Below, piece after piece: positions 26,460 through 35,604 of a stretch of DNA of 36,769 nt (position 1 is the stretch's first letter; the number at the start of each line of letters is the position of its first letter). The stretch spans positions 1 through 36,769 of the forward strand of contig PBSL01000053.1 of assembly GCA_002726205.1 (NCBI GenBank), given 5' to 3'. This stretch comes from Planctomycetaceae bacterium (GTDB taxonomy: Bacteria; Planctomycetota; Planctomycetia; Planctomycetales; Planctomycetaceae). The notes under the pieces were generated by a model that worked only from the letters and a program-made list of their open reading frames with translations, had not been told where the DNA came from and did not search any database. The position numbers and the translations under genes are program-made.

Positions 26460-26997
26460 GAATACCATCGTCTGGAGTCGTGCGACCAACTGCCGATTCG
26501 CCGACCGGTCAGTTTGCTCGACGTCCGCTCAGTATACTCGCCCGCTACAGACAGTCCCACCACTGGAAGCCAGCCCGATCGGCAATTCCTCGTTTTTCGC
26601 CGTGAATCGCCACCCAGGCGAGGGGCTCGCGGGTGTCTCATGTCGAATGAAACGTCGAAGGACTTTTTCCGGAAATCTCTGAAAAACGATTCGAACTGGT
26701 ATCCTCATTTTCAGTTTTGCCCGGTAGTCTCAGGGTGCTGCTGCGGAAACAGGCGGACCATTTTACTGGGTTGGGAAATCAGTGGCTTGGAAATTCTGAG
26801 CCGGTGTTCTTCCCGACAGAGTCCCCCGGGACGGGAGGCCTCGATGGTCGACTGCCGAATTGACGCCCGCAAGCCACTGCGGTTCACCGCGGAGGGGGTA
26901 CCGACTGCCTTCACGTCCAGGACCGTTTTGGGGTACCGTTGGAACCCGAAGGGGTCCGCAGCACAACCGACGACCGGCAGACGAGGAGACACGAACC
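26460..26997. other. Divergent spacer between two giant genes
   Basis: 538 bp with no gene I can support. It holds a TATACT hexamer at 26533-26538, readable as a -10 on either strand (near-palindromic AGTATACT) but without a clear -35. It also holds a 10-bp palindrome TTTCCGGAAA at 26666-26675 within a TTTTTC...GAAAAA inverted repeat (26664-26686), and two copies of GGGGTACCG at 26895-26903 and 26930-26938, 35 bp apart. The region is less GC-rich in its middle, as expected for promoters. Confidence 0.5.
26983..26988 (+). promoter_or_regulatory. Ribosome binding site fixing the giant gene start
   Basis: GAGGAG nine bases before the ATG at 26998. It decides for 26998 over an open frame that reaches back to 26860, whose extra 46 residues look like non-coding translation. 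Confidence 0.75.
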
Positions 26998-29900
26998 ATG
27001 TTGTTTGACTCGCAACTGTTTTTTCTCCGGGCTATTTCCCGGTCCCTGCCGAGCAAGCGTGGCTTTCGACCACGATCGACACGTCGCAAATCGTCGCCGG
27101 CGTCAGCAACGATCGAACAGTTGGAGGATCGGACACTGTTGAGTGCCGCTGATCTGCTCGAGCCAAACGACACGCTGGGCACGGCCACCGACCTGGGAAC
27201 CGTCAGTGGCCACGGAGAAATCAACAACGTGACGTTGTCGATCCACGAGTCCGGTGACGAGGACTGGCTCCGCTTCGACCTGTCGGCTCCGACCGGCCCG
27301 GGTCACTACATCGCCATCGAGTTCGATCACTCACAGGGGGATCTCGACCTGGAACTCTTCGATACCAACGGGGTGTTCTTTGCCGAATCGGCCGGAGTAG
27401 GCGACAGCGAGGAAATTGGGGTGGCTGGCCTGGCCGCCGGCGAATGGTACCTGCGGGTATTCGGCTACAACGGGGCGATCAATCCTGACTACAACGTCCG
27501 CTACAACGCCCCGACAGGTGCCGGAGATTTTCTCGAGCCAAACGATTCGATCGACGAGTCCTTTTCGCTCGGAGAACTTGAAGGCTTCTCCTACTGGGAT
27601 GAGTTCTCGATCCACGAGTCCGGCAATGACGACTGGTTCGAGTTCGAACTTGTCGAAGAAGCCGACTCGATCCACTTCGCCTCCATCTCCTTCGACCACG
27701 ACGACGGCGACCTCGACATCGCTCTCTACAACGCCGATGGAGAGGAACTGGATTATTCCGCCAGTACCGACGACTTCGAGACGATCTGGCTCGACGATCT
27801 ACCGTCGGGGACCTATTTCCTGGAGGTCTACGGTTTCGCCGGAGCAGAGAACCCCGACTTCTCGCTGACGATCGAGGCGCCGCACGAGGCGGACCACGAG
27901 AACGGGACCTTTTCCCCGGATCTGGCCGAGTCCAACGACACGCTCGAGACAGCCCACGATCTGGGCCTGCTGACCGGGTTCCAGGAACTTGGCCCGCTCT
28001 CGATCCACGAACCCGGCGACGAGGACTGGTTCCGGTTTGAGACCGCCGCAACCAGTACGACCTGGGACGGAGCGACCATCGCGTTCTGGAACGAGGAAGG
28101 TGATCTCGACCTGGAACTCTTCGACGCCGAGGGCGGGTTGATCCAGGCGGCCGGGGGAATCGGGAACCTCGAGCGGGTCGAACTCGTGGGACTGGCCGGG
28201 GACGAGTATTTCCTGCGGGTCAGTGGTTTCGCAAACGCCACCAATCCCGACTACTGGTTGACGGTCAACGCGCCCGAAGCGCTGGCGGCCGACTTTGCTG
28301 AACCCAACAACGTGATCGAGGAGGCCTACGATCTGCGGGCTGTCGAAGAACTGGAAATGCTCGACGGCCTGTCGATCGACGTGCCCGGCGATGTCGACTG
28401 GTTTCGATTCGAGACTCTCGACACGGCGACCCACTGGCACAATGTCTCGATTGGCTTCTTCGATGAACTCGGAGATCTCGACCTGGCCGTCTACGACGCC
28501 GGGGGGGAGATGATCGAGTCGTCCGAAAGTGTCGATGATCAGGAGTTCGTCAGCCTCGCCGGACTGCCGGCCGGTGAATATTACGCTGCGGTCTGGGGAT
28601 TCGCGGACGCCACAAATCCCGAGTACCAATTGGCGATTGTCGCGCCGCAGGAACCCGTCTCCGGCGGTGATGCGGACTTCGCCGAACCCAACGACACCAG
28701 CCAGACGGCCTACGATCTCAGGACAATCGAACACGACAGTTCCTGGGACGGATTGTCGATCCACGTGCCGGGCAACGAGGACTGGTTCAGCTTCACCACC
28801 ATCGCCAGCGGCTCGGCCTCCGACGCCGTCAGCATCGAGTTCGATCATGAACTCGGCGACCTCGACATGTCACTCTACAACGCCCAGGGAACCCTGCTGG
28901 CGAGCTCGGCGAGCATCTGGAACTTCGAACACATCAGTCTCGAGAGCATGCCGGCGGGAACCTACCGGATACAGGTTCTCGGTTACGACGGGGCAGTCCA
29001 CCCGGACTATGCCCTGGCAATCACCGCGCCGCGGGCACTCGAACCGGATCATGCCGAGGAAAACGACACCAGGGAGACCGCCTTCGAGCTCCGGGATGTC
29101 AGCGAATTCGTCAGCTGGGACGGGTTCTCGATCCACGATGCCAACGACCAGGACTGGTTCTCTTTTGATCTGGTCGGCGAGGCGAGCTGGGCACACGCCG
29201 TCGGCATTGATTTCTACCACGCCGCCGGAGATCTCGACCTCTCGATCTACGACGCCAACGGGATCCTGCGGGATTCCTCCTCGGGCATCGACAACGGCGA
29301 GGAAATCTCGTTGCACGGGTTCGCCGAGGGGACTTACTTCCTGCAGGTCATCGGTTATGAAGGGTCAACGGTTTCGGATTACGGGGTGTGGATCGAGGCA
29401 CCTCACGAGAACCAGGGGATCGGAGAGTTTCAGCCCGACTGGGCCGAGGTCAACGATACGTTGCTCGAGGCCACTCCACTGCGGGTAATCGAAGGATTCG
29501 ACAGCTGGAACAACCTCTCGATCCACTCCGCCAGCGACAGCGACTGGTTCGAGTTCTCGTTGCTTTCCGAAGCAACTGTCCATCACTACGCCGGCATCGA
29601 CTTCTTCCAGCAGGAAGGCGATCTCGACCTCGCACTCTTTGATCCGTCCGGAACGCTGCTGGCCGAATCCACCGGAGTCAGCGATGGAGAGGAGATCTCG
29701 CTGGCCGGTTGGCCCGCCGGCGGCTACCTGCTTCAGGTGACCGGCTACGACGGGGCAACCAATCCCGGATACACGCTTGCGATCGCGGCTCCGGATTACC
29801 AGGAGCAGCACGGGGAAGAGAATCTCCCGCCGGATGCCCACGAGCCCAATAACGCGAAAGACGATGCCATCGATCTGCGGACGATCGAGGGCCAGACCGT

Positions 29901-32900
29901 GCTCGAGGATCTCTCGATCCACTCCTCGGCTGACAGCGACTGGTTTCGTTTCAACACCACGATGGCCGGGACCGCCGGGCACGCCGTGCGGATTGCATTC
30001 GAACATGACCTGGGTGATCTCGACATCGTGCTCCATGACACGGCAGGAGAAATCGGACACTCCGATTCAGTCGGTGATGCCGAGGAGATCAGTCTTGCGG
30101 GGTTGCCACCGGCCACGTACTGGATCGAGATCTTCGGCTACTCGGGACAGACCAACCCCGAATTCACGTTGACCTTCGAGACGCCGGTACAGACCACCCC
30201 CGAGCCGGACCGCTACGAGAGCAACGATACGCTCGAGACCGCCGTCCTGGTCCGCAGCGACGCCACTTCCGGCACGCTGGCCGGATCAGAGACTCTTGCC
30301 GATCTCTCGATTCACTCGTCGACCGATGTCGACCTGTTTCGCTTCACGACCGTTGCCACCGCCACCTCCGCGCATGGGCTTTCGATCGGCTACCGCAATG
30401 GCGACGGCGATCTCGTTCTCGAGATCCTCGCCGACGACGGGACAGTCATCGAGACGGTCACCGGAGCCGATGGATACGCGGCGGTTTCTCTCGACAGCCT
30501 GGAAGCCGGCACCTGGATCGCCCGGGTCAGCGGCTTCGACGAGGCCACGAACGTCTATGACCTGGTCTTCGATACACCGCCGGTCGAGAACGAGCCGGGA
30601 ACACCAGGCGCCGACGCCTGGACCGTGATGGTCTACATAACCGCCAGCAATCTCGAGAGTTTTGCTTTCTCCGACATCAACGAGATGGAAGCCGCAGCCG
30701 CGTCGTTGCCCGGATCAGTCAACCTGGCTGTGCTCTGGGACCAGAGCGCCGCGGGGCAGACATTTGCCAGCGGAGGAGGTGCCCAATCGGCCTGGGGGAC
30801 CACCGGTCGGGCCTTCGTCTCAGCCGACACCAATTCTCAGGTCGTCGCCACTGAGTTCGAGTTGCTCGGTGAGCAAAACACCGGCGATCCCGCCACGCTG
30901 GGAGCCTTCATCGACTGGTCGTCGATCGAAGCGCCCGCCGATCACTACGCGTTGATTCTCTGGGATCACGGCAGCGGTCTGCAGGGGTTCAATTACGACG
31001 ACAGCGATGGCGGCAGCAGCGACAACATGACAACCGCCGAACTGGTTTCGGTGCTCGAGGCCCCCGGCCGACCCTACATCGATGTGATCGCCTTCGACGC
31101 CTGCCTGATGGCGATGACCGAAGTCGGCCACAGCCTGTCGGGGCTGACCGACGTGTTCGTCGCCTCACAGGAGGTCGTCGGTGCCGACGGACACGACTAC
31201 ACCACGCTGTTTGAACCGCTCGAGCAGGCCCCTGAAACGATCAACGCACAGGCCCTGGCGACCGGGTTCGTCTCCAGCTACGAGGACCAGTACGCGGGGG
31301 ACTTCTGGGGCTGGGACACGCAGTCAGCAATCGCCACCGACGGCTACGAGCCGTTGCTTTCGGCCCTGGCGGGTTTCGTCGACGCGGCGATCGCCGGAAC
31401 CGACGACGACATGCAGGTTCTTCGCGATGCCCGCTCCGACGCGATCACCTATGACATTTCCTTTCTCAGGGACCTGGGCAGTTTCATCAACGCCGTAGCA
31501 GAGAACAACGCGACCTCCCCCCTGCTGCGGGATGCTGCCGGGACGGTCGAAACGGCCATCGACGGGATGGTCCTGGCGCGATCCGAGGACTCCCGGGACA
31601 GCGTGGGGCTGTCGGTCTTTCTGCCCGACAACGCGACAACGGCCGGTTCGTGGTACACGACCCCCTACTCGAACTTCGATTCCACCACCGGGTGGTCGAA
31701 CCTGATCACCGCGATGGGCGGTGGGAGTACCAGCAGCAGCAGCAACAGCGGCGGCCGCTCGATCACCGGGCCCGACTGGAGTGAACAAAACGACGTGATG
31801 GCTACGGCCCGTGATCTCAACACGCTCGTCGGTTCCGGCCACACGTTCAACTCGCTCAACCTGCACAACACCACCGACATCGACTGGTTCCGCCTGACGA
31901 TTTCCGCAACCGGTTCCAGCAGTGATTCCATCACGGTCACGCCCAACGGGGACGCGGCCGAGGTCCTGCAACTGGTCCTGTTCGACTCGACGGGCGTCTC
32001 GACCCTGGATTCCTCTGACAACGGCCCCGGCCCCCAGCAGGTCAGCCTCGACGGCCTGGCGGCCGGCAACTACCTCATCCGAATCGACTCACCTCCGGCG
32101 ACCGCCGTCAGCGGATATGACCTGACGATCGATGCACCCGATGGCGACGCGACTGATGACTGGGCCGGAGACAACAGCACGCAACCGAAGGCCTTCCACC
32201 TGGGAACGATCGGAGCCAACACGGTCTTCAGTGGACTCGGCGTTGCCGGCGGAAGCGACGACTGGTTCACTTTCGATACCCCCCGCCGTGTCGGGGCGGC
32301 GCGTTTCACCCTGGATCTCTCGACACCACAGGGGCAACCGGTTTCATTCGAGTTGCGAGACTCCGGCGACAACCTCCTCGACCAGGCCAACGGGGATGGC
32401 CTGCTGTCGCTGACCTATCTTGCCAGCGGGAGCGGAGAACGACTGACGCTGCGTGTCGCTGGAGGAACGACCGCATCCGCCTACTCGCTGCATTTTGCTC
32501 CATCAACGGCCACCGTCGCCGTTGATCTCGACAACGACGGAAACCTCGTCATCACCGACACGTCTGAGTTCGGACAGGACGACGACGTGAGGATCCGAAC
32601 CGAGAACGGGATGGTGATCATCGACACTCCCGGCCATGTCCTGGCCGCAACCGTGGGAACCAGCGATGGCCCCCACAGTGTCGAGGTCCCGCTGGGGATT
32701 GTTTCCGGTGAGATCCGTGTGGTCGCCGGAGACGGACACGACCGAGTCGACGCCTCCGGAACCGATCATCCGTTGCGACTCTTCGGGCAATCCGGAAAGG
32801 ATACTCTCACCGGAGGCGCCGCCGGAGATATTCTCAATGGGGGCGGTGCCGACGACCTGCTTGTCGGCGGCGGCGGCAGCGATCGACTCTACGGCGGGGG

Positions 32901-33864
32901 TGGTCGCGACACCCTGCGGGGCGGCGAACAGGCCGACTTTCTCGTCGGCCAGGGCGGTGAGGACGAGCTTCGTGGTGGCGCTGACGACGACACGCTCAAG
33001 GGCGGCACCGCCAACGACCGCCTGTTCGGTGACGCCGGCCACGATCGCATCAACGGAGACGACGGCCACGACCTGCTCAACGGCAGCAGCGGCAACGACA
33101 CCGCCTACGGTGGCAACGGCAACGATGTTCTCCGTGGCGGCGGAGGTCGCGACTGGCTGATCGGGGGTGCCGGGGGAGATCGTCAATTCGGACAGGGCAA
33201 CACCGATACTCTCCAGGGCTCTGCCGGCAACGACCTGCTCGATGGCGGGTCGTCCAGCGACGAGATCTACGAGGTCGGTGATGTCAGTTTCGTCCTGACG
33301 GCCACGTCACTGAGCGGACAGGGCAACGACACGTTGATCTCCATCGAGCGGGGCCGCCTGACCGGGGGCGCCGGCAATAACACCCTCGACGCGTTCGCCT
33401 TCCCCGGCTCGGTGGTCCTCTACGGCGGCGACGGGAACGACCTGTTGCGGGGCGGCCCGGCGTCCGATCGCCTGGTGGCCGGTTTCGGAGATGACTCGCT
33501 CGAAGGTCACGGCGGAAACGACCGACTGTTTGGTGGTTACGGCCGGGATCGAATCGAAGGTGGCCAGGGCAACGACTTCCTTCGCGGTCAATTCGACGAT
33601 GACCTGATCATCGGAGGCCACGGTCAAGACACGCTCAACGGAGAACGTGGAGACGATACGCTTTCCGGAGGTCCCGGCAACGACATGATCCGTGGCGGCA
33701 GTGGCGCTGACCGTGCAAACGGAGACGAGGGAACCGACACCGTGTACGGCCAGTCCGGCGACGACCGGTTGTGCGGGACCGACAACGACATCGTTGTCGG
33801 TCAACCGGAGGAAATCGACCAGTGTGTCTTCGCCTTCGACGAATGGGCCGACGACCTCGGCTGA
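26998..33864 (+). CDS. Giant surface protein: PPC repeats, clostripain-type peptidase, RTX-like repeats
   Basis: 2,288 residues. The N terminus is basic with the planctomycete motif IEQLEDRTLLSA (39-50). Nine tandem domains of about 124-132 residues follow (55 to about 1196), each with E.ND...A, LSIH..GD.DWF.F, GDLDL.L.D and a G.A.P.Y.L ending, resembling bacterial pre-peptidase C-terminal (PPC) domains. A C11/clostripain-type peptidase domain follows (about 1205-1575): it starts AWTVMVYITASNLE, with H1324 in LWDHGSG and C1369 in FDACLMA, 45 residues apart, as in known C11 enzymes. Two further PPC-like units (about 1596 and 1724) precede a C-terminal array of G-G-x-G-x-D-x-L repeats (about 1929-2262), the RTX calcium-roll type. 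The composition is strongly acidic. Likely exported or cell-surface protein with calcium-dependent folding and possible proteolysis or self-processing. Confidence 0.9.
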   Translation: MLFDSQLFFLRAISRSLPSKRGFRPRSTRRKSSPASATIEQLEDRTLLSAADLLEPNDTLGTATDLGTVSGHGEINNVTLSIHESGDEDWLRFDLSAPTGPGHYIAIEFDHSQGDLDLELFDTNGVFFAESAGVGDSEEIGVAGLAAGEWYLRVFGYNGAINPDYNVRYNAPTGAGDFLEPNDSIDESFSLGELEGFSYWDEFSIHESGNDDWFEFELVEEADSIHFASISFDHDDGDLDIALYNADGEELDYSASTDDFETIWLDDLPSGTYFLEVYGFAGAENPDFSLTIEAPHEADHENGTFSPDLAESNDTLETAHDLGLLTGFQELGPLSIHEPGDEDWFRFETAATSTTWDGATIAFWNEEGDLDLELFDAEGGLIQAAGGIGNLERVELVGLAGDEYFLRVSGFANATNPDYWLTVNAPEALAADFAEPNNVIEEAYDLRAVEELEMLDGLSIDVPGDVDWFRFETLDTATHWHNVSIGFFDELGDLDLAVYDAGGEMIESSESVDDQEFVSLAGLPAGEYYAAVWGFADATNPEYQLAIVAPQEPVSGGDADFAEPNDTSQTAYDLRTIEHDSSWDGLSIHVPGNEDWFSFTTIASGSASDAVSIEFDHELGDLDMSLYNAQGTLLASSASIWNFEHISLESMPAGTYRIQVLGYDGAVHPDYALAITAPRALEPDHAEENDTRETAFELRDVSEFVSWDGFSIHDANDQDWFSFDLVGEASWAHAVGIDFYHAAGDLDLSIYDANGILRDSSSGIDNGEEISLHGFAEGTYFLQVIGYEGSTVSDYGVWIEAPHENQGIGEFQPDWAEVNDTLLEATPLRVIEGFDSWNNLSIHSASDSDWFEFSLLSEATVHHYAGIDFFQQEGDLDLALFDPSGTLLAESTGVSDGEEISLAGWPAGGYLLQVTGYDGATNPGYTLAIAAPDYQEQHGEENLPPDAHEPNNAKDDAIDLRTIEGQTVLEDLSIHSSADSDWFRFNTTMAGTAGHAVRIAFEHDLGDLDIVLHDTAGEIGHSDSVGDAEEISLAGLPPATYWIEIFGYSGQTNPEFTLTFETPVQTTPEPDRYESNDTLETAVLVRSDATSGTLAGSETLADLSIHSSTDVDLFRFTTVATATSAHGLSIGYRNGDGDLVLEILADDGTVIETVTGADGYAAVSLDSLEAGTWIARVSGFDEATNVYDLVFDTPPVENEPGTPGADAWTVMVYITASNLESFAFSDINEMEAAAASLPGSVNLAVLWDQSAAGQTFASGGGAQSAWGTTGRAFVSADTNSQVVATEFELLGEQNTGDPATLGAFIDWSSIEAPADHYALILWDHGSGLQGFNYDDSDGGSSDNMTTAELVSVLEAPGRPYIDVIAFDACLMAMTEVGHSLSGLTDVFVASQEVVGADGHDYTTLFEPLEQAPETINAQALATGFVSSYEDQYAGDFWGWDTQSAIATDGYEPLLSALAGFVDAAIAGTDDDMQVLRDARSDAITYDISFLRDLGSFINAVAENNATSPLLRDAAGTVETAIDGMVLARSEDSRDSVGLSVFLPDNATTAGSWYTTPYSNFDSTTGWSNLITAMGGGSTSSSSNSGGRSITGPDWSEQNDVMATARDLNTLVGSGHTFNSLNLHNTTDIDWFRLTISATGSSSDSITVTPNGDAAEVLQLVLFDSTGVSTLDSSDNGPGPQQVSLDGLAAGNYLIRIDSPPATAVSGYDLTIDAPDGDATDDWAGDNSTQPKAFHLGTIGANTVFSGLGVAGGSDDWFTFDTPRRVGAARFTLDLSTPQGQPVSFELRDSGDNLLDQANGDGLLSLTYLASGSGERLTLRVAGGTTASAYSLHFAPSTATVAVDLDNDGNLVITDTSEFGQDDDVRIRTENGMVIIDTPGHVLAATVGTSDGPHSVEVPLGIVSGEIRVVAGDGHDRVDASGTDHPLRLFGQSGKDTLTGGAAGDILNGGGADDLLVGGGGSDRLYGGGGRDTLRGGEQADFLVGQGGEDELRGGADDDTLKGGTANDRLFGDAGHDRINGDDGHDLLNGSSGNDTAYGGNGNDVLRGGGGRDWLIGGAGGDRQFGQGNTDTLQGSAGNDLLDGGSSSDEIYEVGDVSFVLTATSLSGQGNDTLISIERGRLTGGAGNNTLDAFAFPGSVVLYGGDGNDLLRGGPASDRLVAGFGDDSLEGHGGNDRLFGGYGRDRIEGGQGNDFLRGQFDDDLIIGGHGQDTLNGERGDDTLSGGPGNDMIRGGSGADRANGDEGTDTVYGQSGDDRLCGTDNDIVVGQPEEIDQCVFAFDEWADDLG
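27160..30591 (+). repeat. Nine tandem PPC-type domain repeats
   Basis: Units begin at the E.ND codons at 27160, 27535, 27928, 28300, 28684, 29056, 29446, 29842 and 30217. Spacings are 375, 393, 372, 384, 372, 390, 396 and 375 bp, all multiples of three. Units share short DNA blocks such as CTCTCGATCCAC and GATCTCGACCT, but have diverged elsewhere, so the array is old rather than freshly duplicated. Confidence 0.85.
32784..33790 (+). repeat. RTX-like Gly/Asp nonapeptide repeat array
   Basis: In frame with the giant gene, units of the GGxGxDxLxGG kind run from GQSGKDTLTGG to SGDDRLCGT. A less regular insert of about 40 residues interrupts them (EIYEVGDVSFVLTATSLSGQ through the LDAFAFPGS region). 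The final segment CGTDNDIVVGQPEEIDQC contains the only cysteines near the end. Such repeats bind calcium in the extracellular space. Confidence 0.88.
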
Positions 33865-33891
33865 GCGGGCCGGGAAGCTGCCGAAGAAGAA

Positions 33892-34749
33892 CTAGACCGT
33901 CACCGGCCCTCGACGGGCCTTGCTTTCCCGGCGACGGCGGTTCCGGCACATCCGACAGATTCGTCCCACGTAGCGGTGCTGGCCCGACGATGTCACCTTC
34001 GAGTAGATCACAAAGAACGGCTCGGTGGCCGGCCAGCGACTGTGGCAATCACGACAAACACGTTCGGACAAGGACTTGCCACGGGAACGCGACGCCCGGC
34101 GACGGCGACGCGCCAGGTCTTTCAGGCCATCCTCCTGGTTCTTCCGGTAGGCGGCCCATCGCCGTTGACGTGACGAGGTCGCTTTTTTCGACACCCGACG
34201 CTGTTTCGCCTTGGAATAGGGCATCTGCATTACCTCGGCCCACGATCGCTTGACCTCGAGTTTCTGCAGATGGTAGACGACCCGGCGACGGGAGACCGGG
34301 GGAAGGTTGTCCTGGGACCAGAGCAGGGCAATCTGCTCGGGCGTGCAACGGGCCGCATGCGCCAGCAGAAACGTGTGGAACCGCTCCAACTGCTGCGTGG
34401 TCAACCGGATCACGCCGCGAGCCCGCCGCGAACGCACCCGATCAGCGAGGCTCATGCGGCCGAGTTTCTTCTGGATCGAGTTCCGGGAATACCCCAGCAG
34501 CAGGTTCGGAGCGGATGCGATCTGCGCGGCTGTCTGTCCTTCACGAACAAGTCGTCTCAGCAACCCCCTGTCATCCCGGGACCAGGGCTTGCGAGAAATC
34601 CCGTCGCCGACAAAGTTCAGTCGGGCGGCCTTGTTCTGGATCGCCGCGGGAGTGCGCGAACCGATCTGCATCTCGCTCGCGGAAAGCCCCTGCGCCAGGA
34701 GCTCCCGCAAACGTTCGATTTCATTCTCGTCCCAAGTTTTCCCCGGCAT
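33892..34749 (-). CDS. Unrecognised basic protein with Myb/GcrA-like helices and a zinc motif
   Basis: 285 residues from the ATG at 34749, preceded by GGAAG six to seven bases upstream. A TTG 29 codons earlier is less likely. I do not recognise a named family. Residues 4-45 (TWDENEIERLRELLAQGLSA through the SRTPAAIQNKAARL helix) resemble Myb/SANT or GcrA-type DNA-binding helices. Residues 54-101 repeat the pattern (PWSRDDRGLLRRLVREGQTA through YSRNSIQKKL). Residues 116-168 may be a third, more distant copy (LTTQQLERF through RRRVVYHLQKL). A very basic region follows (R/K runs 180-230). The C terminus has a CxxC pair (C232, C235) and a second CxxC (C265, C268) spaced like the small zinc domain often attached to HNH nucleases. 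No nuclease residues are visible. A DNA-binding regulator is the best inference. It converges on the giant gene with a 27-bp gap. Confidence 0.8.
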   Translation of the reverse strand: MPGKTWDENEIERLRELLAQGLSASEMQIGSRTPAAIQNKAARLNFVGDGISRKPWSRDDRGLLRRLVREGQTAAQIASAPNLLLGYSRNSIQKKLGRMSLADRVRSRRARGVIRLTTQQLERFHTFLLAHAARCTPEQIALLWSQDNLPPVSRRRVVYHLQKLEVKRSWAEVMQMPYSKAKQRRVSKKATSSRQRRWAAYRKNQEDGLKDLARRRRRASRSRGKSLSERVCRDCHSRWPATEPFFVIYSKVTSSGQHRYVGRICRMCRNRRRRESKARRGPVTV

Positions 34750-34935
34750 CCCTGTCTTCCGCGTCGCGACCGGCTTCAGTGTCCGTTGAAGTTTCTGCGT
34801 CCAGCAGCTATCTTGACGGGCTTGCAATGGTAACAACCACGCCGGACTTTCGGAATCGAACAGATCAAATCCTCTTGATGTTCGAGCGAATTTTTCCGCG
34901 ATCCACTCCGGTCTTCTACTTCGGGCGCGACAGCC

Positions 34936-35598
34936 ATGGCCACTGATCTGCTAATCGAATTGAACAATCGTACCGAGACCGAAGTCGGGACCGTGGCCTG
35001 CCAGCGACTCCGTGAAAAGGGGCAGACGCCGGGCGTGATCTATGGCAACCAGATCGAAACCGAACTGATCTCCACGGCGACAGACTCTCTCAAACCGCTG
35101 ATCGATCGCGGGATCCGGGTCCTGGACGTCACCTTGAACGGTGAAACCCAGAAGGCAATGTTCCGCGAAGTGCAATGGGACACTTTCGGGATCTATGTGA
35201 ATCACTTTGACCTGTTGCGAATCAATCCCGATCAACGTATCGAGATCGAGGTGCAGATCGAATTGCGGGGGACCGCGCCGGGTACCAGCAGCGGCGGACA
35301 ACTCGAACAACCACTCCACGGCGTGATGATCGACTGCCTGGCCGTGGAGGTTCCCGAGCGACTGACCATCCGGATCAATCACCTGGAAATCGACGACGCG
35401 GTGACCGCCGGTGAACTGGAACTCGCCGGCAATGCCCGACTTCTGACCGACCCCGACGCGGTGATCGCTCGCGTTGTCGAAGTGCGTGAAGAAGAAGACG
35501 AAGTCGCCGAGGACGGACTCGAAATGGAAGCGGCCGAGCCGGAAGTCATCGGTCGCGCGTCCGACGACGAAGACGAAGAAAACGACGACGACGAGTAG
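34936..35598 (+). CDS. rplY: 50S ribosomal protein L25 (Ctc/TL5 form)
   Basis: 220 residues, the long CTC-type L25 that binds 5S rRNA. The N-terminal L25 domain (about 5-95) has GTVACQRLREKGQTPGVIYG. The C-terminal TL5-like beta domain (about 96-185) includes IEIEVQIELRGTAPGTSSGG and the closing DPDAVIARVVE. A highly acidic tail (REEEDEVAED to DDEDEENDDDE) ends the protein. The ATG at 34936 is the only sensible start, and no Shine-Dalgarno site is seen. The pth gene starts seven bases after the stop, so the pair is probably translationally coupled; S6 follows, making this a translation-related operon. Confidence 0.95.
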   Translation: MATDLLIELNNRTETEVGTVACQRLREKGQTPGVIYGNQIETELISTATDSLKPLIDRGIRVLDVTLNGETQKAMFREVQWDTFGIYVNHFDLLRINPDQRIEIEVQIELRGTAPGTSSGGQLEQPLHGVMIDCLAVEVPERLTIRINHLEIDDAVTAGELELAGNARLLTDPDAVIARVVEVREEEDEVAEDGLEMEAAEPEVIGRASDDEDEENDDDE

Positions 35599-35604
35599 CC
35601 GGTC

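Noticed and set aside
27160-30591. Regularly spaced repeats that might suggest a CRISPR-like array
   Set aside because: Spacings are multiples of three within one open frame and encode PPC-type domains.
33867-33909. GGGCCGG ... CCGGCCC inverted repeat between convergent genes
   Set aside because: The loop is 29 nt, it overlaps the end of the neighbouring gene and has no U tract.
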